Shown here in pieces: positions 15,936 through 24,389 of a stretch of DNA of 64,000 nucleotides (position 1 is its first letter; every line of letters begins with the position of its first letter). The notes below the pieces were generated by a model. The model saw only the letters and a list, made by a program, of their open reading frames with translations. It was not told the DNA's origin and did no database searches. The stretch comes from Blastocatellia bacterium (GTDB taxonomy: Bacteria; Acidobacteriota; Blastocatellia; UBA7656; JADIYM01): the NCBI GenBank assembly GCA_016705245.1, contig JADIYM010000017.1, forward strand, positions 1-64,000, in the 5' to 3' direction. The translations under genes were made by a program, and so were the position numbers.

Positions 15936-16970
15936 ATGAGACTTCCAACGCTTCGGGGCGGCAGCGCTATCGCCGCCCTGACGATCACGGCGGTTATGTC
16001 GGTTGGCTGTACTGGTGATGGCGGTTCGAAGGGGCCCAGGGGCGAGGCTCCGACGGACGCCGCGGGCGCCATCGCGCCCATCGAATTCGCCGAGAAAAAC
16101 GGCAAGGAAGTCTTCAATGCGTCCGGCATCGTGCCAGTTGGCGACTCGCGATTCATCTTCGTCGACAACAACACCAACGACGCGCTCCTCGAACTGCAGT
16201 TGACGCCGAATGGACAGGCGGCGAAACCCATCACCCGGCTTCCGCTCCAGGGACTGCCGGAGAAGTCCGTCGACGACATCGAGGATCTCGCCCTGGCCGA
16301 GATCGGCGGACGTCGATACATCTTCGCGACGCCGTCGCTCTCGATCAAACCCGGCTCCAAGAAGAAGGGCAAGGACGACAAGGCGCGTCCGAGCGCCCTT
16401 CTGCGCATCGCGATCGGCGAGGACGGGAGCCTCGCCGCCGAGGCGATGCCCGAGTTCCGCGAGTGGTTCGTCGCAAACGTCCCGGCCATCGCTCCGACGG
16501 CTATGAACGATCCGGACTATGGGGGGCTGAACATCGAAGGGCTCGGTTGGGATCCTGTACGCCAGGCCCTGCTGTTCGGGATACGAACGCCCGCGCTCGC
16601 CAACGGCGCCCTCGTCGTGCCCATTCGATTGAAGGATCCGGCGGGACCATGGAACTCGGGCAATCTCGAGGCGCAGACACCGATCATTCTGAAGATCGAG
16701 AACGTCGGTTCGAATCAGGGCGTTCGAGGCATGTCGACCGGCCGGGACGGGAAAGGCTTCTACGTCGTCGTGGCGAATGCCACGAGCGACGACAAGGCGG
16801 GGTTTTCGGTCTACGAATGGGATGGAAACGCGGAAGGCGTCGTGAAACGGCTGCCCTACACGTTTGCGAAGAAGATGAAGCCGGAGGGGCTTGCGGTCGG
16901 AACGGTCGGCGGCAAGCCAGCGCTCGTCTTCGTCGATGACAATGGTGGTTATCAGGTCGTGTGGTTGTAG
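15936..16970 (+). CDS. Lipoprotein, DUF3616/phytase-esterase-like propeller (paralogue 1)
   Basis: 344 residues. Lipoprotein signal AALTITAVMSVGC (lipobox before Cys). The body repeats short strand motifs: NASGIVPVGDSRFIFVDNN, DDIEDLALAEIGGRRYIFA, NIEGLGWDPVRQALLFGIR, KPEGLAVGTVGGKPALVFV. These are typical of beta-propellers of the DUF3616 or phytase-esterase-like groups. A close paralogue is encoded at 27644-28684, which has a cleavable leader instead of a lipobox. The ATG at 15936 (GGAG about 7 bases upstream) is preferred over the GTG at 15927. The function is unknown. Confidence 0.7.
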   Translation: MRLPTLRGGSAIAALTITAVMSVGCTGDGGSKGPRGEAPTDAAGAIAPIEFAEKNGKEVFNASGIVPVGDSRFIFVDNNTNDALLELQLTPNGQAAKPITRLPLQGLPEKSVDDIEDLALAEIGGRRYIFATPSLSIKPGSKKKGKDDKARPSALLRIAIGEDGSLAAEAMPEFREWFVANVPAIAPTAMNDPDYGGLNIEGLGWDPVRQALLFGIRTPALANGALVVPIRLKDPAGPWNSGNLEAQTPIILKIENVGSNQGVRGMSTGRDGKGFYVVVANATSDDKAGFSVYEWDGNAEGVVKRLPYTFAKKMKPEGLAVGTVGGKPALVFVDDNGGYQVVWL

Positions 16971-16989
16971 ATCGGGGGGAGGAATTCCT

Positions 16990-17069
16990 CTCTGTGTGCT
17001 CTCTGCCTCTGTGCTCTCTGTACGGCTACGCCATTGCCGTTGGCATACAGAGAGCACAGAGACACAGAG
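16990..17069. repeat. Hairpin family C variant, copy C1
   Basis: CTCTGTGTGCTCTCTGCCTC pairs with CAGAGAGCACAGAGACACAG around a GC-rich loop. It lies 19 bases after the propeller stop codon and is probably a terminator. Confidence 0.7.
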
Positions 17070-17079
17070 CGCACCGGGA

Positions 17080-17097
17080 TGGGACCAAGGTCCAATA
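17080..17097. promoter_or_regulatory. GGACC palindrome site 4
   Basis: TGGGACCAAGGTCCAATA, 82 bases before the start codon at 17179. Confidence 0.55.
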
Positions 17098-17178
17098 GAC
17101 GCACCGGAAGCCGCGGGCTTATATGAATCTCAACTCGAGACCTGCAGCGTCTCGACGTCTGTGCGAGGAGAGCGACTC

Positions 17179-17772
17179 ATGAATCGACGAAGCATACTTC
17201 GAGGCGCCACGATGGCGGGGATTGCGGCGGCGGTGCCGACGTTTGCACTGGCACCTTCGGCTTCCGCACAGCAAGAAAAACCCAAGTCCATGCGGATCCA
17301 GGCGGTAGCGCAGGGGACATCGACCCAGCTCGGCACGATCGTCAACGTCGACATCATCATCCGCGAGTTTTCGACGGAAGAGGATCGGCAGGGACTCATT
17401 GCGGCCTTTCAGGCAAAGGGCTCGCAGGGGCTCTCGCGCGCGCTTGGTAAAATGCCGGCGCGTGGTCGGATTGCACTGACGGGAACGCTCGGCTACGACA
17501 TCAACTTCATTCGCTTTATCGATTCACCGACCGGCCGGATCATCCGTTTCGTCACCGATCGGCCGATCAGGTTTGGCGAGGCGTGGCACGACACGAGATC
17601 GAGGGACTACGACCTGTCGGCGGGCGAGATCGTTCTTTCGGGTGGCGAGAAGGACAAGGCCACGGGCACTTTACTGCCGGCCTGCGAGTTTACCCTCGAC
17701 AAGGAGAAGGGACTCGAGATCAACCTTCGCAGGAACGCATGGAAGCTCGTGAACATCTCGATTCACGAGTAA
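17179..17772 (+). CDS. Exported protein with Tat-like signal, unknown function
   Basis: 197 residues. The N-terminus MNRRSILRGATMAGIAAAV has a twin Arg and a hydrophobic stretch ending ASAQQ, suggesting Tat export. The mature part is mostly beta (QAVAQGTSTQLGTIVNVDII, ITGTLGYDINFIRFIDSPTG), with no recognised catalytic motif. The start is the ATG at 17179 with GAGGAG about 10 bases upstream. The gene stands alone between palindrome site 4 and hairpins A2/A3. Confidence 0.65.
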   Translation: MNRRSILRGATMAGIAAAVPTFALAPSASAQQEKPKSMRIQAVAQGTSTQLGTIVNVDIIIREFSTEEDRQGLIAAFQAKGSQGLSRALGKMPARGRIALTGTLGYDINFIRFIDSPTGRIIRFVTDRPIRFGEAWHDTRSRDYDLSAGEIVLSGGEKDKATGTLLPACEFTLDKEKGLEINLRRNAWKLVNISIHE

Positions 17773-17796
17773 CACGCCGGCCGCTACTGGTACCGC

Positions 17797-17916
17797 CTTG
17801 CGCCAAGCGCCTTGAAGCACGGTGTCAAGCGCTGCATGGGACTCTCCGAATGACTGAGGTTGGAGATTATTCGATGCACCGCTTCACGCCGTACTCCAGG
17901 GCGCTTCGCGCTTGAG
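17797..17916. repeat. Hairpin family A, degenerate copy A2
   Basis: Divergent arms (CTTGCGCCAAGCGCCTTGAA ... CCAGGGCGCTTCGCGCTTGA) recognisable as family A. It lies in tandem with A3 between converging genes. Confidence 0.6.
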
Positions 17917-17920
17917 GCAA

Positions 17921-18036
17921 TGCGCGTAGCGCTTTGGAGTGCGGCGTGAATCGCCGCTTTGGATTCCCCGGAAGACTGAGGCTGGGATGAATCCAAAGCG
18001 GCGATTCGCGCCGCACTCCAAAGCGCTTCGCGCAAG
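17921..18036. repeat. Hairpin family A, copy A3
   Basis: Arms at 17921-17965 and 17990-18036 around a loop of about 24 bases. It sits between converging genes (plus-strand end at 17772, minus-strand end at 18052), where it can terminate both. Confidence 0.78.
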
Positions 18037-18051
18037 AGTCACGGCACGCTC

Positions 18052-18909
18052 CTATCCCTCATCCAGCAGCGCCCGGATCGCCTCGCTGCGGCCGATCGAT
18101 TCCGCAATCGGGACGATGTCCTCGGCGGTCTCCGGAGCGTCGTACAGTCCCACGAAGCCCCCTGGGGCATCCGACGGCAATCCCACGCGCTGCGTCGCAA
18201 GGTCGTATACGCCGAACACGACTCCAATCCCCGTCGCACCGTGCGACACCGACTCGCGACGCAACTGATACGACGTCTCCGCCGCGTTCATGCACACGGC
18301 CATCTCGATGAGCGCGGCTCGATAGCCCGGACGACTGGTCACCTCGTCACCCCACAGGTTCTCGAGCGCCCGCGCCGCCCCGTGCACCGGGAACAACAAC
18401 TTGTAGACGAGCGACCGCACCGACCGCGTCGACCCGATCTCGTCAAATCTCAGCGGCCGAAGATACACGTCGACCGCCGCGGTAACGGCCCCGCACCCCG
18501 TGTGTCCCAGCACAACGACGAGACGCAGTCCATCGCGCAGATGTTCGAGCGCGTATTCGACGCTCGCCAGCACCTCTTCGCCGATGACGTTGCCGGCGAC
18601 CCGAATGATGAACATCTCGTTCGACATGCGCTGGAAGATCATCTGCGGCGGCACACGCGCATCCGCACATCCGACCAGCGCGACGAAAGGCTCCTGGCGA
18701 GGAGCACTGCCTCCCGGATCGACTCCGAGCAGCCGCGCGTCGCACGGCACAATGAGCGTCGACTCGGCGTGGTGGTCGCACTGCGTTTTGGCGACGATCT
18801 CGCAGAACCGGCGATTCCCCGTTTCGAGGATTTCCCGAGCCTTGGCAGCGCTCTCCGGCTGCAGGCGATCGAGAGGAACGTCCGGGTCGAAGCGATAGAT
18901 GATGTCCAT
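18052..18909 (-). CDS. Beta-class carbonic anhydrase-like protein
   Basis: 285 residues. The zinc ligands are visible: CADAR (Cys81, with the Asp83/Arg85 dyad) and HTGCG (His136, Cys139). This is the beta-carbonic anhydrase pattern, so the protein should interconvert CO2 and bicarbonate. The segment between residues 40 and 75 and the tail after about 210 (GVVFGVYDLATQRVGL) are longer than in the compact enzymes; the tail resembles the SulP-associated or large bacterial beta-CA subgroup. A SulP permease is nearby at 24390-26051 but not adjacent. The ATG is at 18909. Confidence 0.85.
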   Translation of the reverse strand: MDIIYRFDPDVPLDRLQPESAAKAREILETGNRRFCEIVAKTQCDHHAESTLIVPCDARLLGVDPGGSAPRQEPFVALVGCADARVPPQMIFQRMSNEMFIIRVAGNVIGEEVLASVEYALEHLRDGLRLVVVLGHTGCGAVTAAVDVYLRPLRFDEIGSTRSVRSLVYKLLFPVHGAARALENLWGDEVTSRPGYRAALIEMAVCMNAAETSYQLRRESVSHGATGIGVVFGVYDLATQRVGLPSDAPGGFVGLYDAPETAEDIVPIAESIGRSEAIRALLDEG

Positions 18910-18993
18910 TATTTTGGCAGGATCCTCGGCAGGATCCGGAATTCGGGCGCCTCGTAGTTTTCGGGAAGGTACGTCTCCGGTGTCGCCTGAGCG

Positions 18994-20562
18994 TTACCGT
19001 CCCGAATGGATGCGAAGTGCGGCGATGATCTCGACGCCGGCCTCGTTGAACGTGTCCTGGATGTTCAGGTGCAGGTCCGAGTAGATCACCGCCATTCGCC
19101 ACGGATTTCGCGTGTAGACGTTCAGCTCGTACGTCACGTAGAAGTCATCGAGCGACGTCTGGAGCACGAACGGCGCAGGCTCGTCGATGACGTCCGCCGT
19201 TTTCTTCGCGGCGGCGATGAGCAGTTCGTGAATCTGGCGCCACTGGGAGTTGTAGCCGATCGTCACCGAGGTGTGAAGAATGACGCCCTCGGCTCTCGCC
19301 GCTCGCGAGTAGTTCACGATGTGACTCGACAGCACGAGCGCATTCGGAATCGCAATGTCGACGTTCTTGATCGTCCGCACCCGGGTGACGAGCAGCGTCT
19401 TGCCGACGACGTCGCCGACGGCGTCCGCGATCTTCACGCGGTCGCCCATCCGGAACGCCCCGGTGTAGGTCAGGATGACGCCCGCAATAATGTTCGAAAT
19501 CGCGGAGCTCGACGACAACGAGATCAGCAGGCCAAGGAAGAGTGAGACCGCCTGGAATGCCTGGGACTGCGAACCTGGAAGGTACGGAAAGGCCATGATC
19601 AGGGCCAGCGCAATGATCAGGAACGACGCGATCTTGTAGGTCGGCACGGACCATTCGGGCTCGAAACCTGGAAGCGAAAGCGAGCCCCGCTCGACCTCCT
19701 TGAAAAGGAACCGCACCAACCGTATGACGGCATACGTGATCAACACGATCACCACGAGGAAGATCAGGTTCGGGAGGTAGCCGGCGAAGCCGTTCCAGAC
19801 CGTGGCGAGCACCACGAGCAGGCGCTCGAGCAGTTCGTCGGCGATGAACCTCGATCGCGGGAAAAAGCTCATCACGGCAAACAGGTAGACCGCGATCGCC
19901 GCCAGAAGCACGCCTGTCCGCACGGCCAGCACAGCTCGACCAAGGGCGTGCCGGACCGGCAGTCGCGCCATCATCCCGGTCTCGGCCTCGCCCGGCACTT
20001 TCTCATCGGGAATCACGTCGGCCATCAGGGCGGCAGCCCTCACGGCAAGCCTCCTCCGAACGAACCCGATGACGAACCACATCACCACCGTGAGTGCAGC
20101 TGTCGCCAGCAATCCGAGCAGGAGTGTTCGGGGCCGGAAGTACTCAGCCCGTCTCGCCGTGACCTCGCTCCGGATGAGCTCGAGCCGTTCGGCCGCGAGT
20201 TGCGACCGGGGAATGCCCGCCACGGCTGCGTCCTCGTCCGTGACGGACATGATCAGCTCATCGGCATAGAGCAGCTCCGAATGTATTTCGAATTCGCGCA
20301 GACTGAACTCGCCCGGCGGCCGGAACGGGTTGAGCGCGAGATCGTAAAGCCGCGCCTCGCTCAGCTTCGCCCGGTCCTGTGCCGACAGCGGGCCGACGCC
20401 GCGATGGATCCGGAAGAGTTCCTTTCCGTCGAGGCGAACCGGCACGCCTCCTGCGTCGCCCGTCTGGGATGCGGCAGTCCCGGACGCCATCGCAAGGAGA
20501 AGGCCAACGAAGGCGACCGCAAACAACCGGGCAAGGATTCCGACAGCCAGACGATCGCTCAT
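18994..20562 (-). CDS. MscS-family mechanosensitive channel with N-terminal periplasmic domain
   Basis: 522 residues: a signal peptide (LARLFAVAFVGLLLAMASG), a soluble domain to about 150, then helices near 155, 220, 265 and 335. The MscS pore region (GLLISLSSSSAISNIIAGVI) is followed by the beta-domain entry FRMGDRVKIADAVGDVVGKT. It should open on membrane tension and release solutes. The start is the ATG at 20562; the frame stays open far upstream but only antisense to the next gene. It follows the large secreted protein gene by 106 bases, probably co-transcribed. Confidence 0.85.
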   Translation of the reverse strand: MSDRLAVGILARLFAVAFVGLLLAMASGTAASQTGDAGGVPVRLDGKELFRIHRGVGPLSAQDRAKLSEARLYDLALNPFRPPGEFSLREFEIHSELLYADELIMSVTDEDAAVAGIPRSQLAAERLELIRSEVTARRAEYFRPRTLLLGLLATAALTVVMWFVIGFVRRRLAVRAAALMADVIPDEKVPGEAETGMMARLPVRHALGRAVLAVRTGVLLAAIAVYLFAVMSFFPRSRFIADELLERLLVVLATVWNGFAGYLPNLIFLVVIVLITYAVIRLVRFLFKEVERGSLSLPGFEPEWSVPTYKIASFLIIALALIMAFPYLPGSQSQAFQAVSLFLGLLISLSSSSAISNIIAGVILTYTGAFRMGDRVKIADAVGDVVGKTLLVTRVRTIKNVDIAIPNALVLSSHIVNYSRAARAEGVILHTSVTIGYNSQWRQIHELLIAAAKKTADVIDEPAPFVLQTSLDDFYVTYELNVYTRNPWRMAVIYSDLHLNIQDTFNEAGVEIIAALRIHSGR

Positions 20563-20668
20563 TCGCGCACACACACTCCAGATACAGTTTCGAGGCGCGG
20601 CCAGACTACGGCAGCCGCCCCGGGCGCTGCAAACGACCCGTTGAGCGCCAGGACTCGCACCGAGTACA

Positions 20669-23047
20669 TCAGCCTCTCCGGCGTCCGCCTCCGCCGCCTC
20701 GCGCGCCGCCCCCACCACCGCCTCGGCTTGCGCCGCCGCTCGGCTGATAGCTGCCGGCGTCTCTGTTTCCACCACCCCCGCGCTGGTAATTGCCAAAATC
20801 GCGCGTGCGCTGAGCACCTTCGTTGCGCGCTCCGCGGTCTCGTTCGAGCTGATTGTATGTCGCCGACTCGGCGAGTCGCCGATCGAGCTCACTCGTTCCA
20901 TCAGACCGATCCGCGAGCTTCGGTGCTGCGGCCTCGGGCCTCTGTACCGGGTCCCATCGGGCGTCGTCCCATTTCTGCCATGCGCCACCGTCACCCTTTC
21001 GATAGACGTTTCCGTCCCGGCCAGCGTAGACGTTGTCGCCACCCGTCGCCGCGAATCCGCTCTCGGTTCGACCGTCCCGCCCGACCGCCCCGCCCGTGTT
21101 GGACTTCGCCGCCCGCGACGTCCTGTCCGAGACATTGTCCGGCATACGCGTCGTCTGCGCCCAGTCATCGCCCCGTTTGACGGCATTCGCTCCCCAACTT
21201 CCATAGACCCCCGCACCGTGCCGCGTCGCCGCGGCCGTGCCGGTTCGGGGATTGGAAGCGGCTCTCGCATCTCGAGCGCCGCTCGATCCGTACGCCGAGG
21301 CTCCGCGCACGTAGGTGCCGGTCGCCGCGTTGTACCGCGCGGAATTCGCGACACCTCCGTAAGGTCCGTAGGCTCTCGCTCCGGCTCCGTAACTTCCCGT
21401 CCACGGGTTGTACCGGGCCGAGGAGCCGTACGTCCGGGCACGCGGGTAGTAGACCGGCAGACGACCCGCTCCCCGCCAGACATAGGACGGGTAGTACCAG
21501 CCCGATCCCCAGACCGCGCAGCCCCACGCCACCACGAGTCCCGTATAACCGGCGTAGCAAGCGAAGCTCACCCATTCGTCGTCGACGTTGTCGTCCTCTT
21601 CAACCTCCACGTAGGTCACATGGTAAGCGGGCGAGTCCGCCGGTATCTCGTAGATCTGGTCGGGAACGGAGCTCGCAACCACCCACGGGCCCGTCGAGCC
21701 GTCACTCACGAACCAGACGCCGTCGTAACACATGTAGTACGCCTCGCCGACCAGGAAGACGTCGAGCCCGGTGTTCGTCGCCCGGTCCACCGACGTCCCC
21801 GGAATGTCCTCGAACTCGGGGTCGCCCTGATACACGACTTCCGGCGCCACGATCTCGTTCTTGTTGACGCGGGCCGTCTGCGGAATGGCCGCAATGAGAA
21901 CGGCCTCGTTGGCCTCGTCCGTGCCCGGGACCGACGCCAGAACGCGGGACCGCGGATGCTCGCGCGGGATTCTCGTGAAATCCGGCGGCAATGACGTCGA
22001 CGTGAACGTCCACGGCCCCGCGAGCGTCGTCGCCGTGAACCACCTGCCGGCGACGAGGTAGTAGAAGGGTCCACGCGCGCCGTCACGGAACAGGTCACTC
22101 TCGGTGTTGCTGATCCACTGCAGGCTCGTGCCTGCGACCCGCTCCTGCGTCGGGGCGCCCGTTGTCACGATCAGTTCGGTCGGCTGCGTCACCACGAAGA
22201 CCTTTGGCGTCGCGCCCGCCGGCCTCCCGGGAATCGCGGCACGAACGTCCTTCCAGTTGTCGTCGGCCGGCAGTTTCGAGAAGCTCGCAGGCAGACGTCC
22301 GGCGGGCGACCACGGTCCCTCGATGGCCGCGGCCTTCAGCCAGGTGTTCTCGAATCGGAGGTAACACAGGCCGGTCGGGCCGTACCGAAAGAGATCCCAG
22401 TTCGTGTTCACCGTGAACTCGAGGTCGTTTGCCTCAATCGGGCTCCAGATCGGATCTCCGTCGAAGCTGACCAGCACGGCCGGCCTCGCGCTGACGAGAA
22501 TGTCCGGCGGATCGGTCTTGATCCCGGCCGCGTTCTTCGGCGTCAAGGCGCTCATGGAGATCTGGCTGAGCACGCGATCCAGCGAGATCACGCGCTCCTC
22601 GGCGGGGAGCTTCGCGACGATTTCGTCGACGAGTACCCTGGTGTCTTCCTTTGACAGCGTAGGAAAGTTCGTCCCGATCACGCGCAGCGGTGAGAAGGCG
22701 ACGAGCCTCTCGGCCACCGAGACGTAGGTATTCGCCTCGAACGTCACCGTCCCGAGCTGCGGCTCCGCCACGCCAGATGGCTGGTACGACATGGCCGCGA
22801 CGGCCTTCAGAAGTTTCTGGTCAGCCCACTCGGCGACCTGCGGCTGGTAGAGGACTGCGCGGGCTCCGGACTCGGTCGTGGTAGCGCGCGGCCAGCCAAT
22901 GTCACCCCGCGGCAGGAGCGTCTCCGTCCGCGGGTCCTGCAGCGGCGTCGCAATGACCGGTGGAAGCGGCAGCAGAACGATGGCGACCGCGACGGCGATG
23001 AGTGCACGCCCCCACCGACGTGTCCGGCCCGTGAGTTTGTTGCTCAT
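20669..23047 (-). CDS. Large secreted protein with Gly/Arg-rich tail, unknown function
   Basis: 792 residues. Signal peptide ALIAVAVAIVLLPLPPVIA. Residues about 200-470 hold three repeats of a LFRYGPTGLCYLRFENTWL / LFRDGARGPFYYLVAGRWF / VFLVGEAYYMCYDGVWFVS type, each followed by GPW and a P(D/A)xFxxIP segment. These describe a small repeated domain. A Tyr/Gly-rich section (SARYNPWTGSYGAGARAYGP) follows, and the C-terminus is a low-complexity GGGGGGARGGGGGRRRG. It is probably a surface or periplasmic protein. It precedes the MscS gene in the same direction. Palindrome site 5 lies 39 bases upstream of its ATG. Confidence 0.7.
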   Translation of the reverse strand: MSNKLTGRTRRWGRALIAVAVAIVLLPLPPVIATPLQDPRTETLLPRGDIGWPRATTTESGARAVLYQPQVAEWADQKLLKAVAAMSYQPSGVAEPQLGTVTFEANTYVSVAERLVAFSPLRVIGTNFPTLSKEDTRVLVDEIVAKLPAEERVISLDRVLSQISMSALTPKNAAGIKTDPPDILVSARPAVLVSFDGDPIWSPIEANDLEFTVNTNWDLFRYGPTGLCYLRFENTWLKAAAIEGPWSPAGRLPASFSKLPADDNWKDVRAAIPGRPAGATPKVFVVTQPTELIVTTGAPTQERVAGTSLQWISNTESDLFRDGARGPFYYLVAGRWFTATTLAGPWTFTSTSLPPDFTRIPREHPRSRVLASVPGTDEANEAVLIAAIPQTARVNKNEIVAPEVVYQGDPEFEDIPGTSVDRATNTGLDVFLVGEAYYMCYDGVWFVSDGSTGPWVVASSVPDQIYEIPADSPAYHVTYVEVEEDDNVDDEWVSFACYAGYTGLVVAWGCAVWGSGWYYPSYVWRGAGRLPVYYPRARTYGSSARYNPWTGSYGAGARAYGPYGGVANSARYNAATGTYVRGASAYGSSGARDARAASNPRTGTAAATRHGAGVYGSWGANAVKRGDDWAQTTRMPDNVSDRTSRAAKSNTGGAVGRDGRTESGFAATGGDNVYAGRDGNVYRKGDGGAWQKWDDARWDPVQRPEAAAPKLADRSDGTSELDRRLAESATYNQLERDRGARNEGAQRTRDFGNYQRGGGGNRDAGSYQPSGGASRGGGGGGARGGGGGRRRG

Positions 23048-23085
23048 GAGTTCGTGTATATCTCCGTCATCGATGCCGTCGATAT

Positions 23086-23101
23086 GGGACCTTGGTCCAA
23101 C
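23086..23101. promoter_or_regulatory. GGACC palindrome site 5
   Basis: TGGGACCTTGGTCCAA, 39 bases upstream of the minus-strand start at 23047, in a divergent promoter region shared with the PPK2 gene. Confidence 0.55.
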
Positions 23102-23185
23102 GATGGCCAGACGTCCTCAGTGGCTGGCGACTTCGGAGCGTCGTGGCCCGATTCACGGGACGCCCGGCACGGGCCGCCAAGTGTC

Positions 23186-23207
23186 CTATTGGCCCAAGGT
23201 CCAATAG
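23186..23207. promoter_or_regulatory. GGACC palindrome site 6
   Basis: CTATTGGCCCAAGGTCCAATAG, symmetrical over 22 bases apart from one mismatch, 74 bases before the PPK2 start at 23281. Confidence 0.58.
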
Positions 23208-23280
23208 ATTGCGATTTGCCCAGTTCGTACGATGGTGTGGGCGGTGCACGCCTACCACGACGTATCTGGAGGACACGACC

Positions 23281-24244
23281 ATGGCGAAGCAGTCCACGGA
23301 CTCACAGGACGCGGCAGTTGCGGCGTCGGACGGCAATGAGGAATCGAAGCGCCTGAAGAAGGACAGGAAGAAGGAAAGGAAGCGGGAGAAGAAAGAGAAG
23401 AAGGCTGCTTTGAAGCTCGCCGCCAGGGCCGAAACTCAGGTAGAGGATGCTGCCGAAGGCACGCCGGAGCTCACGAAAAAGGGCTTCGAGAAGGAAGTCC
23501 GGCGGCTGCAAACCGAGCTCTGCGCGCTGCAGGAGTGGGTCAAGCAGACTGGCTCGAAAGTGGTCATCGTCTTCGAAGGTCGAGACGCTGCTGGCAAGGG
23601 CGGCATCATCCGGACCATTACGGAGCGCGTGAGCCCGCGCGTCTTCCGGGTCGTGGCGCTTCCGGCGCCGTCCGATCGCGAGAAATCGCAACTCTACATT
23701 CAGCGTTACATGACGCACTTCCCAGCGGCGGGCGAAATCGTCATCTTTGACCGGAGCTGGTACAACCGGGCCGGTGTCGAGCGTGTGATGGGCTTCTGCA
23801 CGGAGCAGCAGTACGAGGGCTTTCTCGAAGTCTGCCCGTATTTCGAGTCGCAGTTCATCAGGAGCGGGCTAATTCTCATCAAGTACTGGCTCGAGGTCGG
23901 CAACGAGGAACAGGGGAAGCGGTTCGAGGCGCGCGTAAAGGACCCGATGCGTCAGTGGAAGCTGAGCGCCATGGACCTTCCGTCACGCGCGAAATGGTAC
24001 GAATACTCGAAGGCGCGCGACGCGATGCTCGCGGCGACGGATACGGACATTTCGCCCTGGCACATCGTGCGATCGGACGACAAGAAGCGTACGCGGCTGA
24101 ACCTGATCTCGCATCTTCTCTCGCTGTTCCCGTACAAGGCGCCGAAGAAGAAGCAACGTCAAGCTGCCGGCGCGTGAGAAGAAACACGCGTACGACGACG
24201 CGACGCCGATGATCGGCAAGCGCTGGATACCGGAACAGTTCTAG
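23281..24244 (+). CDS. ppk2: Polyphosphate kinase 2 (PPK2), 3'-end frameshift
   Basis: It transfers phosphate between polyphosphate and nucleotides. Residues 20-50 form a Lys/Glu-rich extension. Walker A is GRDAAGKGG (100-108). The second motif is DRSWYNRAGVERVMGF (Asp157), and the lid SDREKSQLY lies between them. The open frame stops at 24177 after KKKQRQAAGA. One frame over, bases about 24155-24244 encode VKLPAREKKHAYDDATPM and KRWIPEQF, which is the standard PPK2 end, so one base is extra in the AAGAAGAAGCAAC run near 24150. Without the indel the protein would be about 320 residues. The ATG at 23281 is followed downstream by terminator hairpin A4. Confidence 0.88.
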
Positions 24245-24256
24245 CACCCCGGTGCA

Positions 24257-24376
24257 TTGCGCGAAGCGCTTTGGAGTGCGGCGTGAATCGCCGCTTTGGA
24301 TTCCCCTGAACCGCGGTGGATCGGGGAACAATCCAAAGCGGCGATTCACGCCGCACTCCAAGGCGCTTCGCGCAAG
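24257..24376. repeat. Hairpin family A, copy A4
   Basis: Arms at 24257-24302 and 24330-24376 around a loop of about 27 bases. It lies between the converging PPK2 and SulP genes and is probably a bidirectional terminator. Confidence 0.8.
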
Positions 24377-24389
24377 AGCGACGGCGGTC

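Noticed and set aside
20563..21483. Upstream extension of the MscS frame by about 300 codons
   Set aside because: It is Arg/Thr-rich antisense of the large secreted gene; a signal peptide and Met lie at 20562.
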